This document shows, piece by piece, positions 63,199 through 64,000 of a stretch of 64,000 nt of DNA. This DNA is from Gallionella sp. (GTDB lineage Bacteria > Pseudomonadota > Gammaproteobacteria > Burkholderiales > Gallionellaceae). The first letter of the stretch is position 1. Each line of letters begins with the position of its first letter. The notes under the pieces are model-generated. The model saw only the letters and a list, made by a program, of their open reading frames with translations, did no database searches and was not told the origin of the DNA. The translations under genes and the position numbers were made by a program. Where the stretch lies: NCBI GenBank assembly GCA_030682375.1, contig JAUXOL010000019.1, positions 109,459 through 173,458 of the forward strand. Reading direction: 5' to 3'.

Positions 63199-64000
63199 TC
63201 ACTGCTGCTGATCGAGACGATCGCTCAGCTTCAATCCGTTAAGCGTGGGAGCGACGCTAGATTCGGGCTTGCTCTCCTCTGCCGCCGGTTCATTGCTGAC
63301 CGCCGGAACGGCAGACGATTCAGGCACCCGCACCTCGGGTTCGCTCGTCTGGAATGCCCACAACATGACGCCGATCACGGATGCCGCGGCTACCGTCAGG
63401 CCGATGATCTTTGCTCTGGAAAAGAACGCAGGCGCATCCTGGCGGGGCATCTGTTCAGGTGTCAATGGAGCGGGCTGCGCACCCATCCATGAATCCTGGG
63501 ACGCCATCGGTTCGGACTGCGGCTGGCCGTCCAACTGAGACTCGATTACTGGCTCTGTCGATTGGTCGTTATCCGTCTCGGCGACAACCTGCAAGGCTTG
63601 GGCTTCTTCCGCCGACATCTCGTCGGCAGCAGTAGTCTCATCAACGACGGAGTCCTCGGTCGCTTCCTGCGCCAGAGCCTCTTCTTGTGCCAGCTGTTCC
63701 TCCAGCACTGGCAATGCTTCTTCCTGACTTGTTCCTGCCTGCGCTTCCGTATCAGCGCGCTCCAGCTCGGAGGACTGCTCGCTCATCGATTGCTCGCTCA
63801 TCGATTGCTCGCTCATCGATTGCTCGCTCATCGATTGCTCGTTCATCGATTGCTCGTTCATCGACTGTTCGTTCATCGACTGTTCGTTCATCGACTGTTC
63901 GTTCATCGACTGTTCGTTCATCGACTGTTCGTTCATCGACTGTTCGTTCATCGACTGTTCGTTCATCGACTGTTCGTTCATCGACTGTTCGTTCATCGAC
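63199..64000 (-). CDS. Single-TM protein with repetitive N-terminal region (5' end beyond window)
   Basis: TM IIGLTVAAASVIGVMLWAF, Glu/Ala-rich region, (M[NS]EQS)n at N-terminal side; frame open to window edge. Confidence 0.6.
   Translation of the reverse strand, partial: SMNEQSMNEQSMNEQSMNEQSMNEQSMNEQSMNEQSMNEQSMNEQSMNEQSMNEQSMSEQSMSEQSMSEQSMSEQSSELERADTEAQAGTSQEEALPVLEEQLAQEEALAQEATEDSVVDETTAADEMSAEEAQALQVVAETDNDQSTEPVIESQLDGQPQSEPMASQDSWMGAQPAPLTPEQMPRQDAPAFFSRAKIIGLTVAAASVIGVMLWAFQTSEPEVRVPESSAVPAVSNEPAAEESKPESSVAPTLNGLKLSDRLDQQQ
63782..64000. repeat. 15-bp in-frame tandem repeat array (about 15 units visible, continues past window)
   Basis: cTCATCGATTGCTCG x4 then tTCATCGAYTGYTCG x11. 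Confidence 0.95.

Noticed and set aside
63782-64000. Possible CRISPR array
   Set aside because: Contiguous 15-bp repeats with no spacers and an in-frame coding pattern; a tandem repeat, not CRISPR.

Overview
GC-rich chromosomal window, probably from a betaproteobacterium (Gallionellaceae/Nitrosomonadales-like; inference from gene content only). Left part: hydrogenase maturation operon hypA-hypB-hypF(C-terminal only)-hypC-hypD-hypE, then uvrC, pgsA, tRNA-Pro/Arg/His, and a TonB receptor / substrate-binding protein / hybrid kinase operon. Middle: an accessory region at what looks like the chromosome dimer-resolution site. Three dif-like XerC-arm/centre sites (14367, 16353, 23092) bound (a) a ~2.0 kb cassette of four overlapping minus-strand genes, including a VC1465/XafT-like candidate Xer-activation factor, and (b) a ~6.7 kb filamentous phage (inovirus) with repressor, ssDNA-binding protein, coat proteins, pIII-like adsorption protein, Zot and HUH-type Rep. 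Only the last site has a full dif-like XerD arm. About 47 bp beyond it begins an ~8.5 kb Mu-like element with c repressor, Ner-like, MuA, MuB, GemA/gp16 and Mor but no virion genes; it is bounded by inverted 22-bp-spaced end repeats in a Mu-like arrangement. Right part: glycogen cluster (malQ, GH57, glgC, glgB, pgi, MFS, glgP), rne, rluC, a signalling cluster (GGDEF-EAL, HDOD, hybrid kinase, FIST, HD-GYP), map, glnD, and a membrane protein with a 15-bp tandem-repeat-encoded tail that runs off the window. Family calls are from reading translated sequence; no database search was run.
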